DNA of 64,000 nt, taken from assembly GCF_000332175.1 (NCBI RefSeq), contig NZ_KB235914.1, positions 1,404,283 through 1,468,282 on the forward strand. The letters run 5' to 3'. The notes beneath the pieces are model-generated. The model searched no databases. It was not told the origin of the DNA and saw only the letters and a program-made list of their open reading frames with translations. Both the position numbers and the translations under genes were made by a program. Below, piece after piece: positions 17,412 through 26,259 of this stretch. How positions within the stretch are numbered: position 1 is the stretch's first letter; each line of letters begins with the position of its first letter. Origin of the DNA: Pseudanabaena sp. PCC 6802 (GTDB lineage: Bacteria > Cyanobacteriota > Cyanobacteriia > Pseudanabaenales > Pseudanabaenaceae).

Positions 17412-18607
17412 TTTCGATCGCCTCCTTTCAGTCCTAATGCTTCTGCTACTTCCAGATCGATGCTTCGCTCCCGTTCTCCTTCTTTAGTTAAGCCAAAGCC
17501 GCCACTATATTCCCACATTGTCCAGCCGATATCGTACTTCTCAAACAGCGATCGCACGTCCCCAATCCAGTTGAGACGGTAACTTGCTGGAGTTAGTTTG
17601 TAAACGCCAAACTCAGTCACTACTAATTTGGCATTGTGTTCCTTTTGCCAGACGGCTAGTTGGGCAATCTCTTTTTCTAATTGCGCCTTCCCCCAATTTT
17701 CTTTGCAGTACCACGCGATCGCGCCTCTAGATTCTGCTTTTAGCTGCGGCAGATTGCTCTGACATGCCTGGGAAGAGAAAGGATAGGGAATATCCTGCAA
17801 ATCTTTGAAGCGCTCGATCCAATCCGCTCTCTGATGAGTGAAAACCATTGGCTCGTAGAAATGGATGTTATAGATAACATTTTTGTCTGCGAGTAAGGGC
17901 ATCTGGCGCAGATGCTCGATATTGCCAAAGTCGGCATCAGTGACGATTAGCGTATGCTGGGGAGCACTTTGGCGGATGGCTTTGACCAGTCTCTCTTGCA
18001 CGCTCGCCCAACGTTTGACTGCTGTTTGTCGATCGGCAAACATGTAGGTAAACGCCGGTTCGTTCAATACCTCAAAAAATAACAAATTAGGATCGTAGGA
18101 GGCGTAATGTTTGGCAAGACTACGCCAAAAATTCTCAATCGCCACTACAAAACTGTCATCATGGGCTAGTTTTTGCCTAAATCCATCGCCAGGGTGATGT
18201 AAATCGACGATTACCGCTAGATCGTTTGCCACAATTGTAGCGATCGCTCGATCTAGTTGCGTTAAATAGTCTGGATTGATGCCGCCAGGATTATTCTCAT
18301 CCAAAAAATAAGTGGGATCGATAGGTAGACGCACGTGGGTAAAGCCCATGCTTTTGATCTTTCGGATATCCGCCTCTGTAATAAAGGTTTTAACGTGCTC
18401 TAGATCGCCACTTTTTCCCTGCGCAAACCAGTTACTGAGATTAATCCCTTTGCGCAATCTAGCAAGGCGCTCGGGGCCTGGTGGTAGATTCGACGCGCTC
18501 GATCGAACATCTGGTACGCCCACTAAACTCTTATTGGAATTGCTTATTTCGCCAAGCGAACAGCTTGCTAACAATAGCATTAAACTAACAAAAATCACCT
18601 TGCTCAC
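17408..18607 (-). CDS. Glycoside hydrolase family 5 lipoprotein
   Basis: 399 residues with a lipoprotein signal (MSKVIFVSLMLLLASCSLGE; lipobox LLASC, acylated Cys at 16). The GH5 barrel follows: GINLSNWF, HVRLPIDPTYF, VIVDLHHPGDG, the acid/base Glu in LFFEVLNEPAF, YNIHFYEPMVFTHQ, the nucleophile Glu in LVVTEFGVY, and WTMWEYSGGFGL. It should cut a beta-glucan (endoglucanase or similar) while tethered to a membrane, perhaps acting on the cell's own exopolysaccharide or cellulose. It is cotranscribed with the DUF938 methyltransferase. Confidence 0.88.
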   Translation of the reverse strand: MSKVIFVSLMLLLASCSLGEISNSNKSLVGVPDVRSSASNLPPGPERLARLRKGINLSNWFAQGKSGDLEHVKTFITEADIRKIKSMGFTHVRLPIDPTYFLDENNPGGINPDYLTQLDRAIATIVANDLAVIVDLHHPGDGFRQKLAHDDSFVVAIENFWRSLAKHYASYDPNLLFFEVLNEPAFTYMFADRQTAVKRWASVQERLVKAIRQSAPQHTLIVTDADFGNIEHLRQMPLLADKNVIYNIHFYEPMVFTHQRADWIERFKDLQDIPYPFSSQACQSNLPQLKAESRGAIAWYCKENWGKAQLEKEIAQLAVWQKEHNAKLVVTEFGVYKLTPASYRLNWIGDVRSLFEKYDIGWTMWEYSGGFGLTKEGERERSIDLEVAEALGLKGGDRK

Positions 18608-18625
18608 AGGATTAACCAGTTATTA

Positions 18626-18839
18626 TCAGCTAAACATCTGCTGTACTTCTATTGATATCTCTGGAAACGCAATTGGAGAAACTATACCATCAGTCAAAAT
18701 GGTTTTGATGAGACACTCCCTCAGAAGCCATCAGCACTATTTCTCCCTTTAATAACTCAACTGGCCGGTCGTCAAAAACACCAGCTTCAATTGCCTGGTG
18801 GTAAGAGTCAGTCGTCCATTTGTAGGCTCCTACAGCCAT
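18626..18839 (-). pseudogene. Uma2-family pseudogene (internal deletion)
   Basis: A 49-residue frame (18690-18839) starting MAVGAYKWTTDSYHQAIEAG and reading on through VELLKGEIVLM is the normal N-terminus of a Uma2 protein. In another frame just downstream (to 18626), DGIVSPIAFPEISIEVQQMF is a normal Uma2 C-terminus. The nuclease core between them is missing, so this is a deletion relic. It lies between the GH5 gene and tRNA-Gly. Confidence 0.7.
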
Positions 18840-18911
18840 AGCGATCGCCCCTACTCTATACAATCCGCCTCTTCTTTAGCTCTGCTTCCCTCATTTTAGG
18901 CTAGTTGACTA

Positions 18912-18982
18912 AGCGGGTGGCGGGAATCGAACCCGCAACATCTGCTTGGAAGGCAGGAGTTTTACCACTAAACTACACCCGC
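18912..18982 (-). tRNA. tRNA-Gly(TCC)
   Basis: The minus strand folds as a cloverleaf. The acceptor stem is GCGGGTG/CACCCGC, the D arm contains AGTGGTAAAAC, the anticodon stem-loop is CTGCCTTCCAAGCAG with anticodon TCC, and the T arm is GCGGGTTCGATTCCCGC. The CCA end is not encoded. Confidence 0.95.
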
Positions 18983-19060
18983 GTATTTGATTTGCGCGAA
19001 ATTTGAGTGTAACATTAGCTGCTACACTTCGTTAAGCAAGTTTTACTTTTTCTTTGGCAA

Positions 19061-19804
19061 ATGGCACATCTAGCAGGACAGGTAGCAGTCGTAACTGGGG
19101 CATCAAGGGGTATTGGACGCGCGATCGCGATCGCGCTAGCCAATGAGGACGCTAAGGTCGTCGTCAACTACGCTAGCTCTAGTAACGCCGCTGACGAGAT
19201 CGTGCAAGAAATTCAGGCGGCGGGTGGCGAAGCGATCGCCGTTCAAGCCAATGTTTCTCAACCAGATCTCGTCGATCGACTGATCGAAGCAGCGATGACC
19301 AAATGGGGACGGATTGACATCCTGGTCAATAATGCGGGCATTACCAAAGATGCCCTGCTGCTGCGCATGAAACTGGAAGACTGGCAAGCCGCGATCGACC
19401 TCAATCTTACAGGCGTGTTTTTGTGCACTCGCGCCGTTGCCAAGATCATGCTGAAGCAAAAGTCGGGTCGGATCGTTAATATTGCCTCAGTAGCTGGACA
19501 AATGGGTAACCCCGGACAAGCAAACTATAGCGCTGCCAAGGCGGGCGTAATTGGTTTTACCAAAACCGTTGCCAAAGAGCTAGCCAGTCGCGGCATTACC
19601 GTGAATGCAGTCGCACCAGGTTTTATTACTACCGATATGACGGCTGGCTTGCAAGCGGAGGGAATTTTACAGTTTATTCCCCTCGGTCGTTACGGCACGC
19701 CTGCCGAAGTGGCAGGTATGGTGCGCTTTCTTGCTGCCGATCCGGCTGCCGCATACATTACCGGACAAGTATTTAATGTCGATGGCGGCATGGTAATGGC
19801 TTAG
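19061..19804 (+). CDS. fabG: 3-oxoacyl-ACP reductase
   Basis: FabG reduces 3-oxoacyl-ACP with NADPH in fatty acid elongation. The 247-residue short-chain dehydrogenase has the cofactor motif VVTGASRGIGRAIAI, the NNAGI motif (ILVNNAGITKDALLLRMK), and the catalytic Ser in IVNIASVAG. It also has the catalytic Tyr and Lys in ANYSAAKAG, VAPGFITTDMT, and the end YITGQVFNVDGGMVMA. The length and these motifs match housekeeping FabG closely. It stands alone after the divergent tRNA-Gly and is followed by a terminator module and a MITE. Confidence 0.93.
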   Translation: MAHLAGQVAVVTGASRGIGRAIAIALANEDAKVVVNYASSSNAADEIVQEIQAAGGEAIAVQANVSQPDLVDRLIEAAMTKWGRIDILVNNAGITKDALLLRMKLEDWQAAIDLNLTGVFLCTRAVAKIMLKQKSGRIVNIASVAGQMGNPGQANYSAAKAGVIGFTKTVAKELASRGITVNAVAPGFITTDMTAGLQAEGILQFIPLGRYGTPAEVAGMVRFLAADPAAAYITGQVFNVDGGMVMA

Positions 19805-19869
19805 AAGGTTTTCCTCATAAATAAAATACCCAATCCCAAATCCTCCTGTTTAGTTACCCCCTTTTACTT

Positions 19870-19891
19870 AAAGTCCGCGCAGGCGGACTTT
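19870..19891 (+). terminator. Terminator hairpin after fabG (conserved module)
   Basis: AAAGTCCGC and GCGGACTTT form a 9-bp stem around GCAG. The leader AATCCCAAATCC at about 19833 matches the spacing module after the genes at 16746 and 59968. A family B MITE starts three bases later. Confidence 0.65.
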
Positions 19892-19893
19892 AA

Positions 19894-20006
19894 TATAGCG
19901 GTTTTCAGATGAAAACGAGAAGGGGGTTTGGGGGCGTTGCCCCCAAGAAGGGGTGAAACCCCTTCACCCCGTCAATAAAACCTGTTCTCAATTGAAAAAC
20001 GCTATA
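19894..20006. mobile_element. MITE, family B (IS630-type ends), 113 bp
   Basis: The left end TATAGCGGTTTTCAGATGAA matches the ends of the IS630-type element at 20906-21927; the right end is TTGAAAAACGCTATA. The core has GGGGGCGTTGCCCCC and GGGGTGAAACCCC hairpins. It has the same length as the copy at 59742, in the opposite orientation. It codes for nothing. The gap to 20337 has no gene I trust. Confidence 0.85.
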
Positions 20007-20337
20007 ACTATGGCAGAATGAAGCTAACGTCAAGTACCAAGAGTGTCAGAAACATATGATTACTGTACACGACTTGGAAGGTTATATAAATATATCTAGA
20101 TAGACAGTGTGAAGTTAAGCAAGCATAAGTACCTCCAAAGCCTGAGTCGTAGATCGGCCATTAGCAAACAAGGCATGAGCCAACTCCAATAGTTGAGCAA
20201 GTGCTTCGCGCGAGAGGGAATAGAGGGGAGCATCTCAACTTTGCACTGAGTAATAATGCTTAATATAGATGGGTAGCCAAAAGGGGGAAGAAATCAGAAG
20301 ATAGGAATACGAGAAACCAACCCCAAGGAGAGCAACC

Positions 20338-20711
20338 ATGACTCCAGAGCAGGAAAAAGAAATGCAAGCGCACGTTCAAGCTATTGCCGCCATCCTTTAT
20401 CAGAATACACCATCGGAACAACTAACCAGCTTGGAAGGGATCGAAATCGCTGTGCGGCAGCAAATCCTCGAACATATCAGCCCAGAAATAGGGAGTTTTT
20501 TATCCGCACAGTTACGGGCACAGAAGCAGGACGCCACAGGCGAGTGCAAAGCAGCATCGGACAGCTCCACCTCACGCAAAAGCAAGCGCAGAAGCTCAAA
20601 GTAGCCCCCTATAGCCAGGTGAGCCCGTATGTGGAAAGATGTAGCCTGATCTTGAGTGCGAATGTATCCTACGAACAAGCCGCCAAAGACTTAGCCTGCC
20701 TCACCTCATGA
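20338..20711 (+). pseudogene. ISKra4-type transposase remnant
   Basis: An 88-residue frame (MTPEQEKEMQAHVQAIAAIL, then VRQQILEHISPEIGSFLS) looks like the N-terminus of ISKra4-family transposases, with a good ribosome site (CAAGGAGAG). The match continues in another frame from about 20560 (LTQKQAQKLKVAPYSQVSPY, then RCSLILSANVSYEQAAKDLA) to a stop at 20709. The gene is thus frameshifted, and the rest of the transposase is missing. No clear family member is visible in 20712-20905, which ends at the IS630-type element. Confidence 0.65.
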
Positions 20712-20942
20712 ATAATGCAGGTTAGATGGCACTTGTATGCTCTTGTGTGAGACGGGATAGCGAGAGGCAATGGTGGGAACTGTTAGCCTCTATGACGCTC
20801 AAGCCGACATTTCGCAGGCAGGGAAATAGAGGTAGGATATTTTTTGATGAGTTAGGACTTTCATCTTGAATATCCAAGTACAAGACTTGAATCATTTGGG
20901 GATCGTATAGCGGTTTTCAGATGAGAACAGCATGGTACGATC

Positions 20943-21347
20943 GTGAGAAAAATGCCAAAAGGAATAACCATCTCCGAGGATTTACGCGCACGAGTAGTGG
21001 CAGCCTATCAAAGTGGACAAACCACGATGCAGGCAGTAGCAGAGCGCTTTGCCGTCAAACGCGGTTGGGTAAACGAGATCGTGCAGAGGTATAAACGCAC
21101 AGGCAACGTCGCCCCTAGTCCACGTGGCGGTGGAGCAATTGCTAAACTAGGCGAACAACACTACCCGGTGTTAGCAGACATTGTCGAACGGCAAAATGAT
21201 GCCACATTAGCCGAAATCGCCGTCCAATTAGCCGAACGCACTGGCGTAAAAGTGAGCCCAGCGACAATTTGTCGAACTTTGCAGAAAATAGAGTTGAGTC
21301 GCAAAAAAAAACTGAGCACGCCGACAAACGAGATACAGAGGCAGTGA
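20943..21347 (+). CDS. IS630-family transposase, N-terminal frame (orfA)
   Basis: 134 residues of helix-turn-helix DNA-binding domain: [39 protein letters not shown] and [20 protein letters not shown]. The GTG at 20943 opens the frame; the ATG at 20952 ([11 protein letters not shown]) is a likelier start. The frame normally stops at 21347, but at the A9 run a -1 slip would join it to the catalytic frame. Confidence 0.85.
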   Translation: MRKMPKGITISEDLRARVVAAYQSGQTTMQAVAERFAVKRGWVNEIVQRYKRTGNVAPSPRGGGAIAKLGEQHYPVLADIVERQNDATLAEIAVQLAERTGVKVSPATICRTLQKIELSRKKKLSTPTNEIQRQ

Positions 21348-21916
21348 GAAACTTACGTCTGGAATACCAACTGCTGCTGTGGGCGATTGAGACTGATAAC
21401 CTGGTATTTATTGATGAAGCCGGGGTAAACCTGAGCATGAGACGCACCCATGCCCGTGCAGCTAAAGGACAACGTGCTTATAGCAGCAAACCTGCACGTC
21501 GAGGTAAAAACCTGACTATGATTGCGGCACTGGCAATGTCTGGCATCATTGCCGCGTTGACGTTTCTCAGCAGCAATGACACATTGACTTTCCTATTCTA
21601 CGTGAGTGAGGTACTGGTACCACAGCTATGGGCAGGTGCGGTTGTGATTATGGATAATATCAATTTCCATGTTACTGATGAAGTGCGTCAGGCGATTGAG
21701 GATGCCGGTGCTACCTTAATCTTCCTGCCGACTTATTCACCGGAGTTATCGCCGATTGAATTGTTTTGGTCTAAGGTCAAAGCAATCCTGCGGTCTAGCG
21801 CTCCCAGAACCAAAGATGAGCTTGATGCTGCCATTACTGACGCTTTTAATGCTGTCTCTCATTCCGATATCTTAGGTTGGTTTGCTGAGTGTGATGCTCG
21901 TACTGTTCTCATCTGA
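21269..21916 (+). CDS. IS630-family transposase, catalytic frame (orfB)
   Basis: The DDE domain of a Tc1/IS630-type transposase is complete: first Asp in [13 protein letters not shown], second Asp in [12 protein letters not shown], Glu in [19 protein letters not shown]. The frame is -1 relative to orfA and overlaps it by 79 bases. Its usable product is probably the fused protein made by frameshifting in A9 at 21303-21311. The nominal start at 21269 is not a likely real start. Confidence 0.88.
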   Translation: MSNFAENRVESQKKTEHADKRDTEAVRNLRLEYQLLLWAIETDNLVFIDEAGVNLSMRRTHARAAKGQRAYSSKPARRGKNLTMIAALAMSGIIAALTFLSSNDTLTFLFYVSEVLVPQLWAGAVVIMDNINFHVTDEVRQAIEDAGATLIFLPTYSPELSPIELFWSKVKAILRSSAPRTKDELDAAITDAFNAVSHSDILGWFAECDARTVLI

Positions 21917-21948
21917 AAACCGCTATAGTGACCACATTAACCTTTCGC

Positions 21949-22069
21949 ACTTGCCAAACATTCAAAAAAACAGTTCGGGCATTGCGATAATGATTCACTT
22001 ACGTAGAGGTTAGAAGCTCCTGAACTCATCTATCAGGGTAATTGGTAGAATTAGGTGGGTGCTAGCGAT
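21949..22069. repeat. About 115-bp direct repeat, copy 1 (uninterrupted)
   Basis: From ACTTGCCAAACATTC to GGTGGGTGCTAGC this stretch matches 23022-23137 with scattered differences. Copy 2 is cut by a MITE at the TA of GTGCTA; copy 1 still has GTGCTAGCGATA. The meaning of the repeated sequence is unknown. Copy 2 could read as peptide (TFGHCDNDSLTQRLEAPE), hinting at a decayed gene end. Confidence 0.7.
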
Positions 22070-22127
22070 AAAGGGGCGATCGCTCAGGGTAAAATGGAGG
22101 GGCAATGTTGAAACTGAGGGCAACCCT

Positions 22128-22274
22128 ATGACATTGCGTCAACGACGTTACAGCAAAGAAGAGTTAGCTCGACGCGGGCAAGAACTCTATCGAAGTTTTG
22201 CGATCTTGCTGAAAGCGATCGGTGTGAGGAGCTATTTTTTGAGGAAACGAACAAACTTTTCGATAAACGTTTAG
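22128..22274 (+). pseudogene. Truncated small ORF (RYSKEELARRG type)
   Basis: The start MTLRQRRYSKEELARRGQEL resembles the N-terminus of short cyanobacterial proteins that often accompany Uma2- or toxin-type genes. After about 23 residues the likeness ends and the frame closes after 48 codons. I read this as a truncated copy. Assignment rests on the N-terminal pattern only. Confidence 0.4.
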
Positions 22275-22295
22275 TATTGATGGAGGCTGTATCAA

Positions 22296-22520
22296 ATGTC
22301 AAACTTATTTGAACGAATCACAGTGAATCCTAGACAGTGTGGTGGTCGCCCCTGTATCCGTGGCATGAGAATCCGAGTATCTGATGTTTTGGATCTATTT
22401 GCAGCAGGGCTGAGTGCTGAACAAATTTTGGAAGAACTACCAGATCTAGAAATGGATGACTTAAAAGCGGCACTTGCCTACGCTTCACGTAAACTCAATC
22501 ACCCTGTTTTAGTCGCATGA
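22296..22520 (+). CDS. DUF433 antitoxin-like protein
   Basis: 74 residues: RITVNPRQCGGRPCIRGMRIRV then DVLDLFAAGLSAEQILEELP and LEMDDLKAALAYASRKL. This is the standard DUF433 helix-turn-helix protein, predicted antitoxin partner of DUF5615 PIN-like toxins. It overlaps the toxin gene by four bases (ATGA at 22517). It would bind DNA and the toxin and repress its own operon; that is known for related pairs, not shown here. Confidence 0.85.
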   Translation: MSNLFERITVNPRQCGGRPCIRGMRIRVSDVLDLFAAGLSAEQILEELPDLEMDDLKAALAYASRKLNHPVLVA

Positions 22521-22858
22521 CAACGATTTGGATCGATGCGCACTTGTCACCTGCGATCGCAACTTGGATTACAGACACATTTGGAATTACCGCAGTAGCT
22601 TTACGCGATCTCGGATTGAGAGATGCTGAAGATCCTGAAATCTTTGAAGCAGCAAAAGCTCAAGGCGTTATATTTATGACTAAGGATAGCGATTTCGTAG
22701 ATCTAGTTGAACGTTTGGCAGCACCGCCACAAATTATTTGGTTAACTTGTGGAAATACATCGAACGCTCGGTTACGTGAAATTCTAAGCTCGACTTTACC
22801 TGATGCATTAGAGTTATTGAGTTCTGGCGAAAAATTAGTAGAGATTAGTGGAGATTAA
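22517..22858 (+). CDS. DUF5615 PIN-like toxin
   Basis: 113 residues. MTTIWIDAHLSPAIATWI has the first Asp of the PIN-like active site, GLRDAEDPEIFEAAKAQGV the next acidic cluster, and VIFMTKDSDFVDLV the third (KDSDF). This is the normal DUF5615 ribonuclease-like layout. It is coupled to its DUF433 partner upstream, and together they form a complete toxin-antitoxin module inside the mobile-element zone. Confidence 0.85.
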   Translation: MTTIWIDAHLSPAIATWITDTFGITAVALRDLGLRDAEDPEIFEAAKAQGVIFMTKDSDFVDLVERLAAPPQIIWLTCGNTSNARLREILSSTLPDALELLSSGEKLVEISGD

Positions 22859-23021
22859 CACAGCGGCAGAATTGGGTCGAGGAGAGATATTACTCTCTGC
22901 TCCTCCCAGTTAGATTAAGACCTGCGCGTTTCCGTGCGTCCGTATCCCAATATTCTGAGCTTTTGCTTTTGCTCATGTAGATGTAGTGGTAGGGTTGGCA
23001 GTTCCCACCTTGCCCCTTGGT

Positions 23022-23137
23022 ACTTGCCAAACATCCAAAAAGAAACGTTTGGGCATTGCGATAATGATTCACTTACGCAGAGGTTAGAAGCTCCTGAGCA
23101 ATCTATCAGGGTAATTGGTAGAATAGGCGGGTGCTAT
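23022..23137. repeat. About 115-bp direct repeat, copy 2 (interrupted by MITE)
   Basis: This is the partner of 21949-22069. The two copies bracket the truncated ORF and the toxin-antitoxin pair. The homology stops at the TA where the family B element begins. No other feature is visible in 22859-23021. Confidence 0.7.
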
Positions 23138-23278
23138 AGCGGTTTTCAGATGAAAACGAAAAGGGGGGGTGGCGGCGTTGCCCCCAAGAAGGGGAGGCAG
23201 GGCGGTCTTGGGGGTTCCCCGCTAGAGCTACTGCCGCGTTCCACCCCTTCACCCCGTCAATAAAACCTGTTTTCAATC
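23135..23278. mobile_element. MITE, family B, enlarged and right-end damaged
   Basis: The left end TATAGCGGTTTTCAGATGAA is intact. The core carries extra bases (GGGAGGCAGGGCGGTCTTGG region) compared with the 113-bp copies. The right end fades after CCTGTTTTCAAT, so the terminal TTGAAAAACGCTATA is lost. It is inserted at a TA that is empty in the sister repeat at 22064. Confidence 0.75.
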
Positions 23279-23342
23279 AATTATTGGATCGAACCATTTA
23301 AAATCACCGAACTCTTAGCCAGAGTGAGACCTTAAACTCGAT

Positions 23343-24722
23343 TCAACGCCAAATATTGCGCCAAAATGGCATGTTTGGGCTAGTTGTCGCAGTCACGCCT
23401 ATTTTACGGCGGATATCCTGGATATCCCAGCCCGTGAGCGTGGCTAAGGTCTGAGCCTCCCGCTCGAAGCGCTTTGGTAAAGATCGCTTATATTCTTTCC
23501 CAGCTTCGCAGCTTGCTTCACCCTTGAAGGCGTGACGCATCACGTACCGCCCTTGGAACTGTTCGCGATTGGAAGTAGATTTGAAAATCAAATCCTCGGG
23601 GAAGCGATCGCGGGTGTAACGAATATGCAGGCGCGTAATAAATACACCACCACTAAATTGGGGATTGGGAAAGGGACGACGGCGACGGAACGGTACGGTT
23701 AATCCAGCAGGAGCACCAGAGTCCAACCAGAATACACCAGCTTGGCGCAACTCCTCTGGTGTCAGGGGATCGGCAGAGCAGGGGTCGCAGCTACTCATAT
23801 CCCAGGCATATTCCATAAATGCGACTTTTCTGTCTTCGCGATCGTAGGCAGTCTTGAACATGGCCTTGTAGAAGTCACCGAATTCGTTTTTGACAAATAC
23901 GGGAATCTCGTCGCCGGAGGGAACCTTAACCGTGCGATAGTTCGCTACTTCCACCTGTCCCTTCGGAGACAGCAGGTAGACGATCAAGTCCTGGGCGGCA
24001 TTGGCGTTGACCATACCCAGGCGAATCGGCAGCATGAAGCGAGGCGATTCATACGCCATCATCAGAGGACGCAACAACTGCGAACCAGTTTTATCAAATT
24101 CCTTGAGATTCACCTTCGCTACGAAGAATTTCATGTTCTGGCGAATATAGGGTTGCAGCAATTGGCTTGCTCCTGCGGGAATGCGGTAGCCGTTTTCCGT
24201 CAGCCAGGTTTCCAGACCATCGGATTCCTTGGCACTGAGAATGAGAATGTCATATTCTCCTACAGTAAATCTCTCTTCGATGGTCACGCCCAATCCTCTT
24301 TCGTCCAACATACCTCTTGTTCCACCAGCAGTCCGTGATTGTAGCGGTGCATTTTTGAATACGCGATCGTATTCAACTATAGCACAGGGATCGGAATCGT
24401 AATATTCTACTAATCGCGGCGCACTAAAGGCGTCGAGGCGATCGAGAATCTTCGATTCTCCGACGCGCACCTGTTCTTTTTTGAGTAGAGTCGGTACTGG
24501 TACCACGATCGCAAAGTCTTTGACATCGCCTTTATAGTCGTTTGCCATAGTAAGAATGGTGCGATTGCTATCGCGGGCAATAATTACCTGTGATGCCTGG
24601 TTGTAGAGCTTCGTGTCGGCTTTGGCGACGTAGAAACCGCAGAACGCGGATGCTGGTAACGCAAAGGATAGGATTAATGCGAACACTAGAATTATGCTAA
24701 TTAAGATTCTTAGTGGTTTCAT
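23343..24722 (-). CDS. DUF2330 exported protein (paralogue 1)
   Basis: 459 residues with a signal peptide (MKPLRILISIILVFALILSF, then ALPASAFCGF). The DUF2330 body starts FYVAKADTKLYNQASQVIIA and contains MANDYKGDVKDFAIVVPVP, RLVEYYDSDPC, GEYDILILSAKESDGLETWL and FYKAMFKTAYDREDRK. The function is unknown. Its last 300 or so residues are almost identical to the paralogue at 24869-26257, while residues about 105-150 differ. It is the last gene of a run RnfD-like, DUF2330, DUF2330. Confidence 0.85.
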   Translation of the reverse strand: MKPLRILISIILVFALILSFALPASAFCGFYVAKADTKLYNQASQVIIARDSNRTILTMANDYKGDVKDFAIVVPVPTLLKKEQVRVGESKILDRLDAFSAPRLVEYYDSDPCAIVEYDRVFKNAPLQSRTAGGTRGMLDERGLGVTIEERFTVGEYDILILSAKESDGLETWLTENGYRIPAGASQLLQPYIRQNMKFFVAKVNLKEFDKTGSQLLRPLMMAYESPRFMLPIRLGMVNANAAQDLIVYLLSPKGQVEVANYRTVKVPSGDEIPVFVKNEFGDFYKAMFKTAYDREDRKVAFMEYAWDMSSCDPCSADPLTPEELRQAGVFWLDSGAPAGLTVPFRRRRPFPNPQFSGGVFITRLHIRYTRDRFPEDLIFKSTSNREQFQGRYVMRHAFKGEASCEAGKEYKRSLPKRFEREAQTLATLTGWDIQDIRRKIGVTATTSPNMPFWRNIWR

Positions 24723-24868
24723 GGCGATCGTTAATTTAGGAGTTTTCTCATAAATAAAATATCTATAGGGATCGTCTCCCTAGGGCTAACCAGATTATCC
24801 CCTAGGTTTGGGGCAGGCACGGGGGCGCTGCCCCTACAAGTATGGGTATGTTTCTAGTGGATATCTCC

Positions 24869-26257
24869 TTAGCGCCAAATATTGCGCCAAAATGGCGTGT
24901 TTGGAATGGTTGTCGCAGTCACGCCTATTTTACGGCGGATATCCTGGATATTCCAACCCGTGAGCGTGGCTAGGGTCTGAGCCTCCCGCTCGAAGCGCTT
25001 TGGTAAAGATCGCTTATATTCTTTCCCAGCTTCGCAGCTTGCTTCACCCTTGAAGGCGTGACGCATCACGTACCGCCCTTGGAACTGCTCGCGATTGGAA
25101 GTAGATTTGAAAATCAAATCCTCGGGGAAGCGATCGCGGGTGTAACGAATATGCAAGCGCGTAATAAATACACCGCCACTAAATTGGGGATTGGGAAAGG
25201 GACGACGGCGACGGAACGGTACGGTTAATCCAGCAGGAGCGCCAGAGTCTAACCAGAATACGCCAGCTTGGCGCAACTCCTCTGGTGTCAGGGGATCGGC
25301 AGAGCAGGGGTCGCAGCTACTCATATCCCAGGCATATTCCATAAATGCGACTTTTCTGTCTTCGCGATCGTAGGCAGTCTTGAACATGGCCTTGTAGAAG
25401 TCGCCGAATTCGTTTTTGACAAATACGGGAATCTCGTCGCCGGAGGGAACCTTAACCGTGCGATAGTTCGCTACTTCCACCTGTCCCTTCGGGGAAAGCA
25501 GGTAGACAATCAAGTCCTGGGCAGCATTGGCGTTGACCATACCCAAGCGAATCGGTAGCATGAATCGAGGCGACTCGTACGCCATCATCAGAGGACGCAG
25601 CAACTGCGAACCAGTTTTATCGAATTCCTTGAGATTCACCTTCGCCACAAAGAATTTCATGTTTTGACGGATATAGGGTTGGAGCAGTTCGCTAGCTCCT
25701 GCGGGAATGCGATAACCGTTCTCCGTCAGCCAGGTTTCCAGACCATCGGATTCCTTGGCACTGAGAATGAGAATGTCATATTCTCCTACAGTAAATCTCT
25801 CTTCGATAGTTACACCTAGCTTCCTCTCATCTCTAGCTCTACCTGTAGTGGCTGGTGCTACTGGGCGTGGAATAGCTTCATTGAGCCGATCGTACATCTC
25901 TACCACACAGGGATCGGAATCGTAATATTCCACTAGTCGCGGCGCGCTGAAGTCATCGAGGCGCTTCAGGATTTTTGCATCTCCCACCCGTACCTGTTCT
26001 TTTTTGAGTATGGTGGGAACGGGCACCACGATCGCAAAGTCTTTCACATCGCCCTGATAGTCGTTCGCCATAGTCAGAATCGTGCGATCGCCATCGCGGG
26101 CGATCGCTACCTGCGATGCCTGGTTGTAGAGCTTCGAGTCGGCTTTAGCAACGTAGAAACCGCAGAACGCGGATGCTGGCAGCGCCAAGGTCAGGACGAG
26201 CGCGATCGCCAGGACAATACTAGTTAAAGTTCTTGTTAAAGTTCTTGATGATTTCAT
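24869..26257 (-). CDS. DUF2330 exported protein (paralogue 2)
   Basis: The frame opens at 26323, inside the upstream gene. The ATG at 26257 (MKSSRTLTRTLTSIVLAIAL) begins a proper signal peptide and lies 2 bases after the upstream stop, so I use it (462 residues). The mature part matches paralogue 1, with Cys pairs SDPC and SSCDPCSADP. It differs in the segment VEMYDRLNEAIPRPVAPATT. It is translationally close to the RnfD-like gene, pointing to a shared role at a membrane. The biochemical role is unknown. Confidence 0.85.
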   Translation of the reverse strand: MKSSRTLTRTLTSIVLAIALVLTLALPASAFCGFYVAKADSKLYNQASQVAIARDGDRTILTMANDYQGDVKDFAIVVPVPTILKKEQVRVGDAKILKRLDDFSAPRLVEYYDSDPCVVEMYDRLNEAIPRPVAPATTGRARDERKLGVTIEERFTVGEYDILILSAKESDGLETWLTENGYRIPAGASELLQPYIRQNMKFFVAKVNLKEFDKTGSQLLRPLMMAYESPRFMLPIRLGMVNANAAQDLIVYLLSPKGQVEVANYRTVKVPSGDEIPVFVKNEFGDFYKAMFKTAYDREDRKVAFMEYAWDMSSCDPCSADPLTPEELRQAGVFWLDSGAPAGLTVPFRRRRPFPNPQFSGGVFITRLHIRYTRDRFPEDLIFKSTSNREQFQGRYVMRHAFKGEASCEAGKEYKRSLPKRFEREAQTLATLTGWNIQDIRRKIGVTATTIPNTPFWRNIWR

Positions 26258-26259
26258 AG

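Larger units (their letters stand above)
20906..21927 (+). mobile_element. IS630-family insertion sequence, intact
   Basis: It has perfect 24-base inverted repeats at 20906-20929 and 21904-21927 (TATAGCGGTTTTCAGATGAG and following). The outer TA on each side fits the TA target duplication of IS630/Tc1 elements. Inside are two overlapping frames joined by a run of nine A (21303-21311). The transposase stop lies inside the right repeat. The ends are shared with the family B MITEs. Confidence 0.9.

Noticed and set aside
20115..20235. Minus-strand fragment ending LELAHALFANGRSTTQALEVL
   Set aside because: It looks protein-like but has an upstream stop and no start codon; I cannot assign it to a family.
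22890..23072. Minus-strand 60-residue frame ending RKRAGLNLTGRSRE
   Set aside because: It overlaps the 115-bp direct repeat and has no ribosome site or known family; probably chance or a relic.
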